This document shows, piece after piece, positions 17,147 through 25,849 of a DNA stretch of 64,000 nt. How positions within the stretch are numbered: the stretch's first letter is position 1; each line of letters opens with the position of its first letter. Source of the stretch: Bin87 sp034423595 (lineage in GTDB: Bacteria; Chloroflexota; Dehalococcoidia; Lucifugimonadales; UBA3495). The notes under the pieces are model-generated. The model was not told the origin of the DNA, made no database searches, and was given only the letters and a program-made list of their open reading frames with translations. Where the stretch lies: the NCBI GenBank assembly GCA_965207025.1, contig OZ242258.1, forward strand, positions 248,001 through 312,000. Direction: 5' to 3'. The translations under genes and the position numbers were made by a program.

Positions 17147-17920
17147 ATGCCTTACGTGAATCTACCCGGGGTTGATCTTTGGTACGAGGATACGGGCGGA
17201 GACGGCATTCCGGTGATTTTTCTGCATGCGGCAACCGGCACCACCGGCTGCTGGATCTATCAACTGCCCGCGTTCATCGCGGCCGGATACCGTTGCATCG
17301 CCTACGACCGGCGCACCTGGGGCCGTTCGCGTCCGACCGACGATGCCGAGCAGCCCGGCTACCAGGGCGATGACCTGCATGGCCTGATTGAGCACCTCGG
17401 GCTGGAGTCGTGCCACTTGGTGGCAACCGCTGCCGGCGGCATCACCGGGATAGACTACGCGCTGTCGCACCCGGAGCGGGTGCGCAGCCTGGTGGCGGCG
17501 AATACCATTGGCGGCGTTCAGGATGCGGAGTACCAGGAGGTGCAGACCCGTATGCGTCCGCCCGAAATCCAGAACCTCCCGGAGCATCTGCGTGAACTCG
17601 GCCCGTCATATCGCGGCGCCGACCCGGAGGGCACGGCGCGTTGGATGGAGATTGAACACGCCAGCCGGCCTTACGGAAGGCTGCCGGCGCAACCGCTCCG
17701 GGAACCGATAACCTATGCCCGGTTGGCGACCATGCGCGTGCCTGCGCTGATACTCTCTGGGCAGGCCGACATCCTCGCGCCTCCGCTGCTGATGCGGATG
17801 CTGGCGGCGCACATACCCACCAGCCGTTTCGCTGCACTGGACGATGCGGGCCATGCCGGCTTCTGGGAACGCCCGGAGGTGTGGAACGGCATTGTGCTGG
17901 AGTTCATCGGTCAGCTCTGA
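17147..17920 (+). CDS. Alpha/beta hydrolase-fold protein lacking the nucleophile Ser
   Basis: A 257-residue alpha/beta-hydrolase fold with oxyanion segment FLHAATGTTGCW and conserved YDRRTWGRS. The acid (SGQADIL) and the base (DAGHAGFWERP) are in place. The nucleophile elbow reads VATAAGG where GxSxG is expected, so no Ser, Cys or Asp sits at the usual position. It could be a lyase, dioxygenase-like or non-catalytic member, since fold relatives work without a nucleophile. Same strand and 32 bases after the LLM gene; probable two-gene unit. Confidence 0.8.
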   Translation: MPYVNLPGVDLWYEDTGGDGIPVIFLHAATGTTGCWIYQLPAFIAAGYRCIAYDRRTWGRSRPTDDAEQPGYQGDDLHGLIEHLGLESCHLVATAAGGITGIDYALSHPERVRSLVAANTIGGVQDAEYQEVQTRMRPPEIQNLPEHLRELGPSYRGADPEGTARWMEIEHASRPYGRLPAQPLREPITYARLATMRVPALILSGQADILAPPLLMRMLAAHIPTSRFAALDDAGHAGFWERPEVWNGIVLEFIGQL

Positions 17921-17930
17921 GCGGAGGGGA

Positions 17931-18782
17931 TCAGCCGCCGACGAAACGGTCGCCGAACGTCGCAGCCAGGTAGGGCTCGCCATCGATTACCGACAGGCGG
18001 CGCGCGCCGACGGCGGCGTGTGGGGTGAGGCGGCCGTACATCACCAGTACGCAGGTTTCGCCATCGCACTCAAATGTTACGTCGGCCTCCGTCAGGTTGC
18101 CCTCCGTGGCGTAGTCCGTGATCTGAGCCTCGCCATCGCTCAGAGTCAGGTCCAGCGTTCGCGGTTCAGGATGGGCGATCTGAAAGCGGTAGCGCAGCGG
18201 CCGGCCAGCCAGCAACGGGTCGGGACGGAAGGCGCGGCGGGCGGCCCGGTCCACGGTGTCGAGCAGGGCGGATACACTGCCATCGGAGAGATGATAGTCG
18301 TCCTCAAGGCGGGATCTGATGTCCCAGCCGTGCATGGTCAGTTCCGCGATGCGCTGGGTCAACAGGACTCGCGCGGACATGGGGCCCGGCGGCCAGTACA
18401 CCAGGTTGTCCCACTGATCCGCCCGCACCTGCCGGAACAGGTACACCGTTTCGTTGATTCGGTCGGTGAAGTCGGCCAGCAGGCCATCGCCCAGCCTTTG
18501 GCTGGCGTCAATGGCCCGGCGGTATATGCTCTGGGCGAAGGCGTCTTCATCGTGCCGGTTCGGCGGTGGCGCGCCTTCGGGCGGCGAGTGGTCGCCGTCC
18601 AGTCCGCGCAGCAGCCGGCTGGACAGGTCCACGCTGGTGAGGTGGCCGATCACGTCGGCGATGGTCCACCCTTCGCAGGCGCTGGCCGTTTGCCAGGATT
18701 CGGCGGGCAGGGTTTGCAGGAAGTCCAGCAGCATGCGGGCCTCGTGTTCAAACAAATCAATGCTTTGAGCGGTGTCGGTCAT
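17931..18782 (-). CDS. DinB-like maleylpyruvate isomerase family protein
   Basis: A 283-residue protein. The N-terminal part is a DinB/MDMPI four-helix metal-binding domain (ASACEGWTIADVIGHLTS, then IAELTMHGWDIRSRL, giving the His/Glu/His set). The C-terminal part resembles the SCP2-like MDMPI_C domain. Relatives use mycothiol or another thiol as cofactor in isomerase or transferase reactions; the substrate here is unknown. GGAG lies about six bases before ATG 18782 and inside the longer reading from 18800, supporting the shorter start. Converges with the hydrolase gene. Confidence 0.8.
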   Translation of the reverse strand: MTDTAQSIDLFEHEARMLLDFLQTLPAESWQTASACEGWTIADVIGHLTSVDLSSRLLRGLDGDHSPPEGAPPPNRHDEDAFAQSIYRRAIDASQRLGDGLLADFTDRINETVYLFRQVRADQWDNLVYWPPGPMSARVLLTQRIAELTMHGWDIRSRLEDDYHLSDGSVSALLDTVDRAARRAFRPDPLLAGRPLRYRFQIAHPEPRTLDLTLSDGEAQITDYATEGNLTEADVTFECDGETCVLVMYGRLTPHAAVGARRLSVIDGEPYLAATFGDRFVGG

Positions 18783-18847
18783 GTCGTTCTCCATAGGCAC
18801 AAATCTGGCGATTGCTCAGAGTGGGAGTGGCCGTCAAGAGCTAAGGT

Positions 18848-18945
18848 CGTCATACCGGCGAAAGCCGGTATCCAGAAATCGCACCGGTAGGCAATCGCAA
18901 CCGGGGCAAGGACGTTCTGGATTCCGGATCAAGTCCGGAATGACG
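18848..18945. repeat. Pair of hairpin repeats
   Basis: GTCATACCGGC-GAAA-GCCGGTATCCAG (18848-18875) and CTGGATTCCGGA-TCAAG-TCCGGAATGACG (18917-18945), two members of the dispersed family in inverted orientation. Confidence 0.75.
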
Positions 18946-19029
18946 AATATGCAATTCTATCGCATCAACTGTTGATGGCTGCCCCCATGCTATACTCGCG
19001 TAGCCGCAGCCGGCGGCAAGGTTGTACAG

Positions 19030-20043
19030 GTGGACGTGGTATTCGACCGGGGCGTGTATCTGCCCCAACTGGACCTGTGGCTGGATTCCCTGCGCAAGCG
19101 CGACACGTCGGTAGTTTCCCATGCCCATTCTGACCACATAGCACGCCACAACCGTCCCATCCTGACCACCGGCACCCGCATCCTGCTGGGCGACTACCTC
19201 AGCCGTTCCGAGCCCGTTGAGCTCCAGTACGGCGAGTCGCTGGAAACACCAGGCTACACCATCACCCTGCACTCGGCCGGCCATTGTCTCGGTTCCGCCC
19301 AGGCCCTAGTTACCGTCCGCGCCACTGGCGAGCGCGTCCTTTACACGGGAGACTTGCGAACCCAACCGTCGCCCATAAACGAGCCGGCCGAGGCCGTGCC
19401 CTGCGACACCCTGGTGATTGAAAGTACCTACGGCCGGCCTGATTACGTGTTCCCGCCGCAGGAAGAGTCCATCGCCACTGCCATGCGCGTAATCGGCCAG
19501 TGGCTGAAGCAGGGCGCGGTTCCGGTGGTACTGGGCTGGCGACTGGGCAAGGCGCAGGAAGCATTGCGCCACCTGCTGGCGGCCGGGTTTCCGGTGGTTT
19601 GTGAGGAGGGGGTCTATGAGATCGCGGGACGGTATGAATCGGCGGGTGTCCAGTTCGTAGGGGAGTATCGAATCTTTGATGGCGAAATCATAGATGGTGA
19701 GGTCCTGCTGTTCCCTCCGGGCAGGAAGTCCCGCGAGTTGATCGGACAACATTTGCCTCCCAGACGCTCTGTACGCTACCTCGAGCTCACCGGCTGGGCC
19801 GCCGGGAAGGGTGTGAAACCGTGGGGTCGCGGCCGGCCGGGCGATTCCAGCCTGCCCTACAGCGACCACGCGGATTTCAACGACCTGGTGGTTTACGTTC
19901 AGGCGGTACGGCCCAAGCGGGTTTATACCGTCTTTGGGTTCCCTGACCTGGCCGCCCATCTGCGGACGTTGGGTTACGCGGCGACCCATCTGGGCAAGAA
20001 CGCTACACCCGGCGACCAGGCGATGCAGATGCCGCTGCTGTAA
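19030..20043 (+). CDS. Metallo-beta-lactamase-fold nuclease (beta-CASP/ligase-associated type)
   Basis: A 337-residue MBL-fold protein. Zinc-site motifs are SHAHSDH (HxHxDH), LHSAGHCLGSAQ, VLYTGDL and the C-terminal LPYSDHADF, with VIESTYG between, as in RNA-processing or DNA ligase-associated exonucleases. The beta-CASP region appears short. Start codon GTG 19030 with AAGG upstream. No ATP-dependent DNA ligase gene adjoins it here, so DNA or RNA substrate cannot be decided. Converges on leuA across a perfect palindrome. Confidence 0.83.
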   Translation: MDVVFDRGVYLPQLDLWLDSLRKRDTSVVSHAHSDHIARHNRPILTTGTRILLGDYLSRSEPVELQYGESLETPGYTITLHSAGHCLGSAQALVTVRATGERVLYTGDLRTQPSPINEPAEAVPCDTLVIESTYGRPDYVFPPQEESIATAMRVIGQWLKQGAVPVVLGWRLGKAQEALRHLLAAGFPVVCEEGVYEIAGRYESAGVQFVGEYRIFDGEIIDGEVLLFPPGRKSRELIGQHLPPRRSVRYLELTGWAAGKGVKPWGRGRPGDSSLPYSDHADFNDLVVYVQAVRPKRVYTVFGFPDLAAHLRTLGYAATHLGKNATPGDQAMQMPLL

Positions 20044-20058
20044 CGGTGTGGAAAGACA

Positions 20059-20085
20059 TAGGGGCGACGCATGCGTCGCCCCTAC
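20059..20085. terminator. Perfect palindrome between convergent genes
   Basis: A 26-base perfect palindrome (arms TAGGGGCGACGCA and its complement), tail CCCCTAC shared with the 7180 repeat. Its place between the convergent MBL gene and leuA would suit a bidirectional terminator, though no long T-run follows. Confidence 0.5.
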
Positions 20086-20107
20086 AGTCGGTTGCCGTTG
20101 TTGCGGG

Positions 20108-21667
20108 TTAGTCCGGCGTGGTGCCGACGGCGGGCAGCGCCGCTTCCTCGTCGGCGGCCAGCATACGGTTCATCGCGCTGAGATACGCCTGGGCGCTGGC
20201 GACGATGATGTCGGTGTTGGCGCCGCGGCCGGAGAAGATGCGGCCGGCGTTTTCGACCCGCATGGTAACCGACCCCACCGAGTCGCGGCCTTCCGTTACG
20301 GCCTGCACCTGGAAGTCCTCGATTCGGGCTGTTGCGCCGATCACGCGGTCGATGGCGCGGCAGACCGCATCCACCGGACCGTTGCCCGTGGAGGCGTCGG
20401 TGCGGGTTTCACCGTCCGGGCCGATCAGGCGCACCGTGGCGGTGGGAATGTCCTTGTCGCCGCCGGTGAAGTGGACGGTCTCCAGCAAGTAAGTCGTCGG
20501 CTCGGATGCGGAGCGATTCTCCTCATCCATCAGGATTTCCAGGTCGCGGTCGGTGATTTCAGGCTTCTTGTCGGCCAGTTCCAGGAACCGCTGGTACACG
20601 CCGGTTACCTCTTCCCGATCCAGTGAGTAGCCCAGGGTCTCCAGGCGGGCCTGCAAACCGGCGCGGCCGCTGAGCTTGCCCAGCACCAGCTGCACGTCCG
20701 GCGGGAGGCCGACGCGCTCGGGTTTCATCACCTCGTAGGTGGAGCGGTCTTTCAGCACGCCGTCCTGGTGGATGCCGGAAGCGTGGCGGAAGGCGTTCTC
20801 GCCCACGATGGCCTTGTTGGCCTGCACGTTCATGCCGGTGATGCGGCTGACCAGCCGGCTGCTGGGGTAGATCTGCGTGGTGTCCACGTTCAAATCGACA
20901 CCGAACAGGTCCTTGCGGGTGTCCAGCGCCATGATGATCTCTTCCAGGGAGGCGTTGCCGGCCCGCTCGCCGATGCCGTTGATGCAGCCCTCGACTTGGC
21001 GCGCACCCACTTCGATGGCCGCCAGGCTGTTGGAGACCGCGAGCCCCAGGTCGTTGTGGCAGTGGACGGAAAGGGTGACGTTTTCGATGCCCGGGACGTT
21101 CTGCTGGATGTCGTTCAGCATGGTCTGGAAGTCCGACGGGATGGCGTAACCCACGGTGTCGGCGATGTTGATGGTGGTTGCCCCTACCCGGATAACTTCT
21201 TCCAGCATCCGATACAGGTAGTCCCGGTTGGTTCGAGTGGCATCCATGGGTGAGAACTCGACGTCATCGCAGTAGCCCTTGGCCCGCGTCACCATGTCCA
21301 CCGCCATGGTCATGACGTCTTCTCGGTCCTTGCGCAGTTGGTGCATCTGATGGATTTCGGAGGACGACAGGAACACGTGGATACGAGGCTTCTGAGCGCC
21401 CTTGATGGCGTTCCACGCCGCGTCAACGTCGCCGGCGACGGCGCGGGACAGAGAGCAGATGATCGGCCCCTCGACCTCGTTGGCGATGCGAGAGACGGCC
21501 TCGAAGTCGCCGGGTGAACTGGCGGCGAAACCGGCCTCGATGATGTCAACCTTCATCCGAGCCAGTTGCCGGGCGATCTGCATTTTTTCGTCCACCGTCA
21601 TGCCGATCCCGGCGGACTGTTCGCCATCGCGCAGGGTAGTATCCAGAAACTTTACTTGTGCAGCCAT
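20108..21667 (-). CDS. leuA: 2-isopropylmalate synthase
   Basis: A 519-residue enzyme that condenses acetyl-CoA with 2-oxoisovalerate, the first committed step to leucine. The N-terminal HMGL barrel opens FLDTTLRDGEQSAGI with the metal and catalytic residues, continues VEFSPMDATRTN and VHCHNDLGLAV, and has GERAGNASLEEI. The C-terminal LeuA allosteric domain is present (GNGPVDAVCRAID, VTEGRDSVGSVTMRV), so leucine feedback is expected. ATG 21667 at MAAQVKF is preferred; the in-frame ATG 21691 adds a lysine-rich extension without a ribosome site. Last gene of the T-box-led ilvBNC-leuA unit. Confidence 0.95.
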   Translation of the reverse strand: MAAQVKFLDTTLRDGEQSAGIGMTVDEKMQIARQLARMKVDIIEAGFAASSPGDFEAVSRIANEVEGPIICSLSRAVAGDVDAAWNAIKGAQKPRIHVFLSSSEIHQMHQLRKDREDVMTMAVDMVTRAKGYCDDVEFSPMDATRTNRDYLYRMLEEVIRVGATTINIADTVGYAIPSDFQTMLNDIQQNVPGIENVTLSVHCHNDLGLAVSNSLAAIEVGARQVEGCINGIGERAGNASLEEIIMALDTRKDLFGVDLNVDTTQIYPSSRLVSRITGMNVQANKAIVGENAFRHASGIHQDGVLKDRSTYEVMKPERVGLPPDVQLVLGKLSGRAGLQARLETLGYSLDREEVTGVYQRFLELADKKPEITDRDLEILMDEENRSASEPTTYLLETVHFTGGDKDIPTATVRLIGPDGETRTDASTGNGPVDAVCRAIDRVIGATARIEDFQVQAVTEGRDSVGSVTMRVENAGRIFSGRGANTDIIVASAQAYLSAMNRMLAADEEAALPAVGTTPD

Positions 21668-21726
21668 TTTGGTTCTTTTCCTTTCCTTCATTGGGATTTG
21701 CGCCGCTCATGGCGCAGGCGTTGAGG

Positions 21727-21840
21727 TTAGATCTCGACTCTCGAGGAAAGGTGCGGCAGGCACACGCAGTCCACCGCAGCCAGCCCCGCCAAGACCAGAC
21801 TGCGATGGTGAACTGCTCTGCACAGTACCTCCATGCTCAT
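21727..21840 (-). CDS. Candidate leader peptide or small ORF before leuA
   Basis: A 37-codon ORF with a very strong ribosome site (GGAGGAGGG, six bases before ATG 21840), ending 59 bases before leuA. Six Leu, six Val and one Ile make up about a third of the peptide (for example SLVLAGLAAVDCVCL), which would suit attenuation by branched-chain amino acids or translational coupling. No clear terminator hairpin with a T-run follows, so an attenuator is not demonstrated. It could equally be a chance ORF. Confidence 0.4.
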   Translation of the reverse strand: MSMEVLCRAVHHRSLVLAGLAAVDCVCLPHLSSRVEI

Positions 21841-21888
21841 GTGTATCCCTCCTCCGATTCTTGAAGGTTGCCTTCGATGTGCCAACCT

Positions 21889-21978
21889 TGTCATTGTGAG
21901 CGTAGCGATACAATCTCGTTGCGGCAAAAATCGCGGCAACAACGGGATTGCCACGTCGCTGCGCTCCTCGCAATGACA
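21889..21978. repeat. MITE-like inverted repeat, second copy
   Basis: TGTCATTGTGAGCGTAGCG at the left and CTCCTCGCAATGACA at the right, with GGGATTGCCACG inside; related to 12124-12216. It lies within the ilvC-leuA gap of the operon. Confidence 0.75.
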
Positions 21979-21991
21979 GTAGGGTTAGTTG

Positions 21992-23002
21992 TCACTCAAT
22001 CTCCCGGGGGTTCAGCCAAGGCATGATTTCGCGCAGGCCCCGACCCACCTCGTGGATGCGGCTGGTGCGGGCCTCCTGGCGCAGGCGCAGGAAATTGTGC
22101 CGTCCCTCGTCGCACTCGGCCATCCATTCCTGGGCGAAGGATCCGCTCTGGATGTCGTCAAGCACCCGGTGCATGTTGTCGCGTACGTGGTCGTCCACGA
22201 CGCGAGTGCCGCGGGTCAGGTCACCGTATTCGGCGGTGTCGCTGACCGAGTAGCGCATGTAGTTGAAGCCGCCCTGCTGGATCAGGTCAACGATCATCTT
22301 GAGTTCGTGCAGGCACTCGAAGTAGGCGATTTCGGGTGGATAGCCGCGCTCGACGAGGGTCTCGAAGGCCAAGTCAATCAGGGCGGTTACGCCGCCGCAC
22401 AACACGGACTGCTCGCCGAACAGGTCGCTTTCGGTCTCGTCCTTGAAGGTGGTTTCCAGCACGCCGGCGCGAGCGCAACCGATGCCGGCAGCGTAGGCCA
22501 GCCCGATGTTCTTCGCGTTGCCGGTGGCGTCTTGGTGAATGGCCAGCAGGCACGGCACGCCAATGCCCTGCTCCACGAAGTGCTCGCGCATCCGGTGGCC
22601 GGGAGCTTTGGGAGCGATCATCATCACGTCCACCGTCGGGGGCGGAACCACGAACTGGTAGTGTATGGTGAAGCCGTGGGCGAACATCAGGGCCTTGCCC
22701 GGCCCCAGGTTGGGTTCGATTTCGTCCCGGTACACGTCCTTCTGCACATGGTCGGGGATCGCCACCATCATTACGTCGGCCGCTTTAGCGACCTCGGCCA
22801 CGCTGCCGACTTCGAGACCGGCGTCGCGGGCGGCCTGCCGGCTGGCGCTGCCCTCGTAGAGGCCGACCATGACCTTGACCCCGCTATCGTGGAGGTTGAG
22901 GGCGTGGGCGTGTCCCTGGCTGCCGTAGCCGATCATGCCGACGGTTTTGCCGTCCAGCACGGAAAGGTCGGCGTCTTTCTCAGTGTAGATGTTAACTGCC
23001 AT
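21992..23002 (-). CDS. ilvC: Ketol-acid reductoisomerase
   Basis: A 336-residue class I (short) enzyme converting acetolactate to dihydroxyisovalerate. The nucleotide site is VGMIGYGSQGHAHALNL. The knotted catalytic domain carries the metal-binding Asp and Glu (ETESDLFGEQSVLCGG) and the Glu-rich helix EIAYFECLHELKMIVDL. The loop after the Rossmann motif (GLYEGSASRQAA) decides NADPH or NADH use, which is not called here. Third gene of the operon, 105 bases after ilvN with a hairpin repeat between. Confidence 0.96.
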   Translation of the reverse strand: MAVNIYTEKDADLSVLDGKTVGMIGYGSQGHAHALNLHDSGVKVMVGLYEGSASRQAARDAGLEVGSVAEVAKAADVMMVAIPDHVQKDVYRDEIEPNLGPGKALMFAHGFTIHYQFVVPPPTVDVMMIAPKAPGHRMREHFVEQGIGVPCLLAIHQDATGNAKNIGLAYAAGIGCARAGVLETTFKDETESDLFGEQSVLCGGVTALIDLAFETLVERGYPPEIAYFECLHELKMIVDLIQQGGFNYMRYSVSDTAEYGDLTRGTRVVDDHVRDNMHRVLDDIQSGSFAQEWMAECDEGRHNFLRLRQEARTSRIHEVGRGLREIMPWLNPREIE

Positions 23003-23034
23003 GTTGTTTTGTCCTCTGTTAGCGATTTGAGCAT

Positions 23035-23061
23035 CTGGATTCCGGCTTTCGCCGGAATGAC
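23035..23061. repeat. Hairpin repeat in the ilvN-ilvC gap
   Basis: CTGGATTCCGGC-TTTC-GCCGGAATGAC, a member of the dispersed family, inside the operon. Confidence 0.7.
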
Positions 23062-23107
23062 GGCCGGTAAGGCGACTATGGGTGCAAGGCCGGAATGATG
23101 GTGATGG

Positions 23108-23710
23108 TTAAACCCCTTCGTAGTGTCCTGGTACGGAGCCGGCCAGTTGTGACACGACGCCGTTCCTGCCCATGATCATGGTGTCGGCGCCCACGTCGTC
23201 GCTGACCCGGCCGCCCGTCTTGCCCCGGACCATGGCGACACGGCCCGTGCGCATGAGTTCGAGAATTCCGAACGGGCGGAGCAGGTCGTAGAGCGCGTCG
23301 ATCTTGTCCTCTTCGCCGGTAATTTCCACCACCAGGGAACGGGCGCCCACGTCCACGATCTTGGCGCGGAACAGGTTGGCCATTTCCAGGATTTCGGTGC
23401 GGTTTGACGGGGTGGCGCGCACCTTGATCAGCGCCAACTCACGGGCCACGGCGTCCTCGTTGGATATGTTGGAGACCTTCACCACGTCGATGAGCTTGTC
23501 CAGGTGGGCGGTTGCCTGCTCTACGGTGTACTGATCGCCAGTGACGACGAAGGTTAGCCGGGACAGTCCCGTCTGTTCGCTGGCGCCCACGGCCAGGCTG
23601 GCGATGTTGAAGCCCCGCCGACGGAACAGGCTGGCGATTCGGGCCAGGACGCCGGGGCGGTCGTGCACCAGCGCAACGATGGTGTGCTGCTGCGAGTTAT
23701 GCGGTTTCAA
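23108..23710 (-). CDS. ilvN: Acetolactate synthase small (regulatory) subunit
   Basis: A 200-residue regulatory subunit. The N-terminal ACT domain (HTIVALVHDRPGVLARIASLF, RRRGFNIASLAVG) binds valine in the family; the C-terminal half (LALIKVRA, ILEMANLFRAKIVDVG) activates the catalytic subunit. The reading frame overlaps the end of ilvB by 14 bases, a sign of translational coupling. The C-terminus is longer than in E. coli IlvH. Confidence 0.94.
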   Translation of the reverse strand: MKPHNSQQHTIVALVHDRPGVLARIASLFRRRGFNIASLAVGASEQTGLSRLTFVVTGDQYTVEQATAHLDKLIDVVKVSNISNEDAVARELALIKVRATPSNRTEILEMANLFRAKIVDVGARSLVVEITGEEDKIDALYDLLRPFGILELMRTGRVAMVRGKTGGRVSDDVGADTMIMGRNGVVSQLAGSVPGHYEGV

Positions 23711-25403
23711 TGGCGACCCCCTCGGCCTCTGGCTCTTCCAGCATTTCGTGGACCGACTCGCCGGCCGGTATCATCGGGAACACGAACTCGTCCTCTTTCA
23801 CGACGAAATCGACGACCACCGGGCCGGGCGTTTCCATGGCTTCCTGGATCGCGCCCGCCACTTCATCCTGCTTGGTGACGCGGATGCCGCGAATGCCGTA
23901 GGCTTCGGCGAGTTTCACGAAGTCGGGGTTCTTGCTGTAAATGGTGGAGAAAAAGTCTTTGTCGTAGAAGAAGTCCTGCCACTGGCGCACCATGCCCAAC
24001 GACCCGTTGTTGAGGATGGCGTACTTCACGTCGATGTTGTTTTCCACGGCGGTGGCCAGGTCGCAGAGCGTCATCTGGAACCCGCCGTCGCCGGCGATTG
24101 ACCAGACGGTTTTTTCGGGACGGCCCACCTTGGCCCCCAGCGCAGCCGGCACTTCAAAGCCCATGGCCCCGCTGCCACCGGAAGTTATCAGCGAATTTGG
24201 ATCTTTGTATCCGTAGTGCTGGGCGGCCCACATCTGGTGCTGCCCCACGCCGGTTACGATGATGCTCTCCCCGTTGGTGATGTCCGACAGTTCCTTCAGC
24301 ACCTGCTGCGGCAACAATTCCTCCGACTTGCGGATAAACAGCGAAGGGTGCTCTGCCCGGAGTTGTTCGGTTTCCCTGATCCAGTCCAGATGCACGTTGG
24401 AGCTTACCTGGCCGAGCAGAGCGCGCAGACTGGCTTTCAAATCTCCCAGGACCGGGGCGTCCGCCACCACGTTCTTGTTGAACTCGCTGGGGTCAACGTC
24501 GAAGTGAATGATCTTGGCGTGGGGGGCGAAGTCGGACAACCGGCCGGTGACGCGGTCGTCGAACCGGGCGCCGAGGGCGATGACAAGATCGGAGCGGTCA
24601 ATGGCCAGGCTGGCGTAGGCCATGCCGTGCATACCCGGCATCCCCATGTTGAGCAGATGGTCGGTCGGCAGGGAGCCGATACCGAGCAACGTAGTGATCA
24701 CCGGGATCTGCGCTTTTTCCGCCAGTTCGCGCAGTTCGTCCCACGCCCGAGAGATCAGCACGCCGTGGCCCGCCAGTATCACGGGGCGTTCGGCTTCGTT
24801 GATGAGGCGCGCCGCCACCGCGACCTGCTGCGGTGAGGGTTCGCCCGGCGGAGTGTAGCCGGGCAGATCGATGGACTCCGGCCACTCGAATTCGATCTTC
24901 TCGCCGGCGAGGACGTCCTTCGGCACGTCGATGAGTACCGGGCCGGGGCGGCCGGTGCGGGCGATGTAGAACGCCTCCTTGATCACGGACGCGATGTCCC
25001 GTACGTCCATCACCAGATAGTTGTGCTTGGTGACCGGGAGCGTGATCCCGGTGATGTCGGTTTCCTGGAACGCGTCGCGTCCGATGGCGGGACGGGGAAC
25101 CTGTCCGGTGATGCAGACGATGGGCACGGAGTCCATCTGCGCCGAAGCCAGGCCGGTAACCAAGTTGGTCGCGCCGGGTCCCGACGTCGCCGAACACACG
25201 CCTACCTTGCCGGTGGCTCGGGCGTATCCGTCCGCTGCCATGGCGGCAGCTTGTTCGTGCCGTACCAGGATGTGGCGCAACTGCGGGTAGCCGGAAAGCG
25301 CTCCGTAGAAAGGCAGTACAGCGCCGCCGGGCAATCCGAATATCGTGTCCACGCCTTCGCGCAGGAGGCTTTCACAAATGATTTCGGCGCCGGTCATTTC
25401 CAT
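23697..25403 (-). CDS. ilvB: Acetolactate synthase large (catalytic) subunit
   Basis: A 568-residue ThDP enzyme making acetolactate from two pyruvates, the first step to valine and leucine. Catalytic Glu lies in VRHEQAAAMAADGYAR. The motif GSGAMGFEVPAALGAK and the ThDP motif GDGGFQMTLCDLATAVENNIDVKYAILNN mark the C-terminal domain in three segments. The FAD-binding middle domain follows the family. ATG 25403 lies just after the T-box leader and is preceded by AGGAGAAATCAAG. First gene of the ilvBNC-leuA operon. Confidence 0.96.
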   Translation of the reverse strand: MEMTGAEIICESLLREGVDTIFGLPGGAVLPFYGALSGYPQLRHILVRHEQAAAMAADGYARATGKVGVCSATSGPGATNLVTGLASAQMDSVPIVCITGQVPRPAIGRDAFQETDITGITLPVTKHNYLVMDVRDIASVIKEAFYIARTGRPGPVLIDVPKDVLAGEKIEFEWPESIDLPGYTPPGEPSPQQVAVAARLINEAERPVILAGHGVLISRAWDELRELAEKAQIPVITTLLGIGSLPTDHLLNMGMPGMHGMAYASLAIDRSDLVIALGARFDDRVTGRLSDFAPHAKIIHFDVDPSEFNKNVVADAPVLGDLKASLRALLGQVSSNVHLDWIRETEQLRAEHPSLFIRKSEELLPQQVLKELSDITNGESIIVTGVGQHQMWAAQHYGYKDPNSLITSGGSGAMGFEVPAALGAKVGRPEKTVWSIAGDGGFQMTLCDLATAVENNIDVKYAILNNGSLGMVRQWQDFFYDKDFFSTIYSKNPDFVKLAEAYGIRGIRVTKQDEVAGAIQEAMETPGPVVVDFVVKEDEFVFPMIPAGESVHEMLEEPEAEGVAIETA

Positions 25404-25451
25404 ACTTGATTTCTCCTGGTTTTGCTTGGTTCCTCACGCTGACGGGGCATT

Positions 25452-25722
25452 AAAAAACCCCGCCCCTGAAGGGACGGGCATGATTCCCGCGGTACCACCC
25501 TTCTTTTTCGCGCTCGATCCATTCTTATGAACCTCAGCCCGAAACTCTTTGTACACAGCCAGTATCGGAGCCGACCCGCTCACCCTACACACGCTGATTG
25601 CAAAGCGGTTCAGGCGAGACGCTCAGGGGCGAGTTCGAGGGTTCCGGCCACCGACTTTCACCAACCGTCGGCTCTCTACACGGCCATCTGCCGCCTACTA
25701 CTCCCCATCATGGCGAATAACC
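25452..25722 (-). ncRNA. T-box riboswitch, predicted Leu (CUC) specifier, before ilvB
   Basis: The conserved T-box GGGTGGTACCGCGGG reads at 25486-25500, followed by a terminator stem (CCCGTCCC TTCA GGGGCGGG) and a T6 run at 25452-25457. Upstream, stem I features are present: AGTAG, AGAGAGCC, GGTTGGTGAAAGTCGG and CCTGAGC at its base. In the specifier loop, GAA-CTC-GCCCCTGAGC places CTC (25631-25633) as the specifier, so uncharged tRNA-Leu should prevent termination and switch on ilvBNC-leuA. The Leu assignment rests on position relative to GAA. Confidence 0.88.
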
Positions 25723-25728
25723 ACAAAA

Positions 25729-25757
25729 ATCGTATCACCCGCTCGGAATGGTGTCAA
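25729..25757 (-). promoter_or_regulatory. Promoter of the T-box-ilvBNC-leuA operon
   Basis: TTGACA (25752-25757), 17-base spacer, TACGAT (25729-25734) on the minus strand, placing transcription start near 25722, just before stem I of the T-box. Confidence 0.75.
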
Positions 25758-25776
25758 CAAGCGGTCAGATGCCGTT

Positions 25777-25805
25777 TTGCCTTAGGAGGCGTCAAGTGGT
25801 ATCAT
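25777..25805 (+). promoter_or_regulatory. Candidate ssrA promoter
   Basis: TTGCCT (25777-25782), 17-base spacer, TATCAT (25800-25805). This would start a precursor about 40 bases before the mature tmRNA 5' end. Back to back with the T-box promoter. Confidence 0.55.
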
Positions 25806-25849
25806 GGTGACACTTCCATCGGCAATGGTTGTCGATGGAGCAGACAGTT

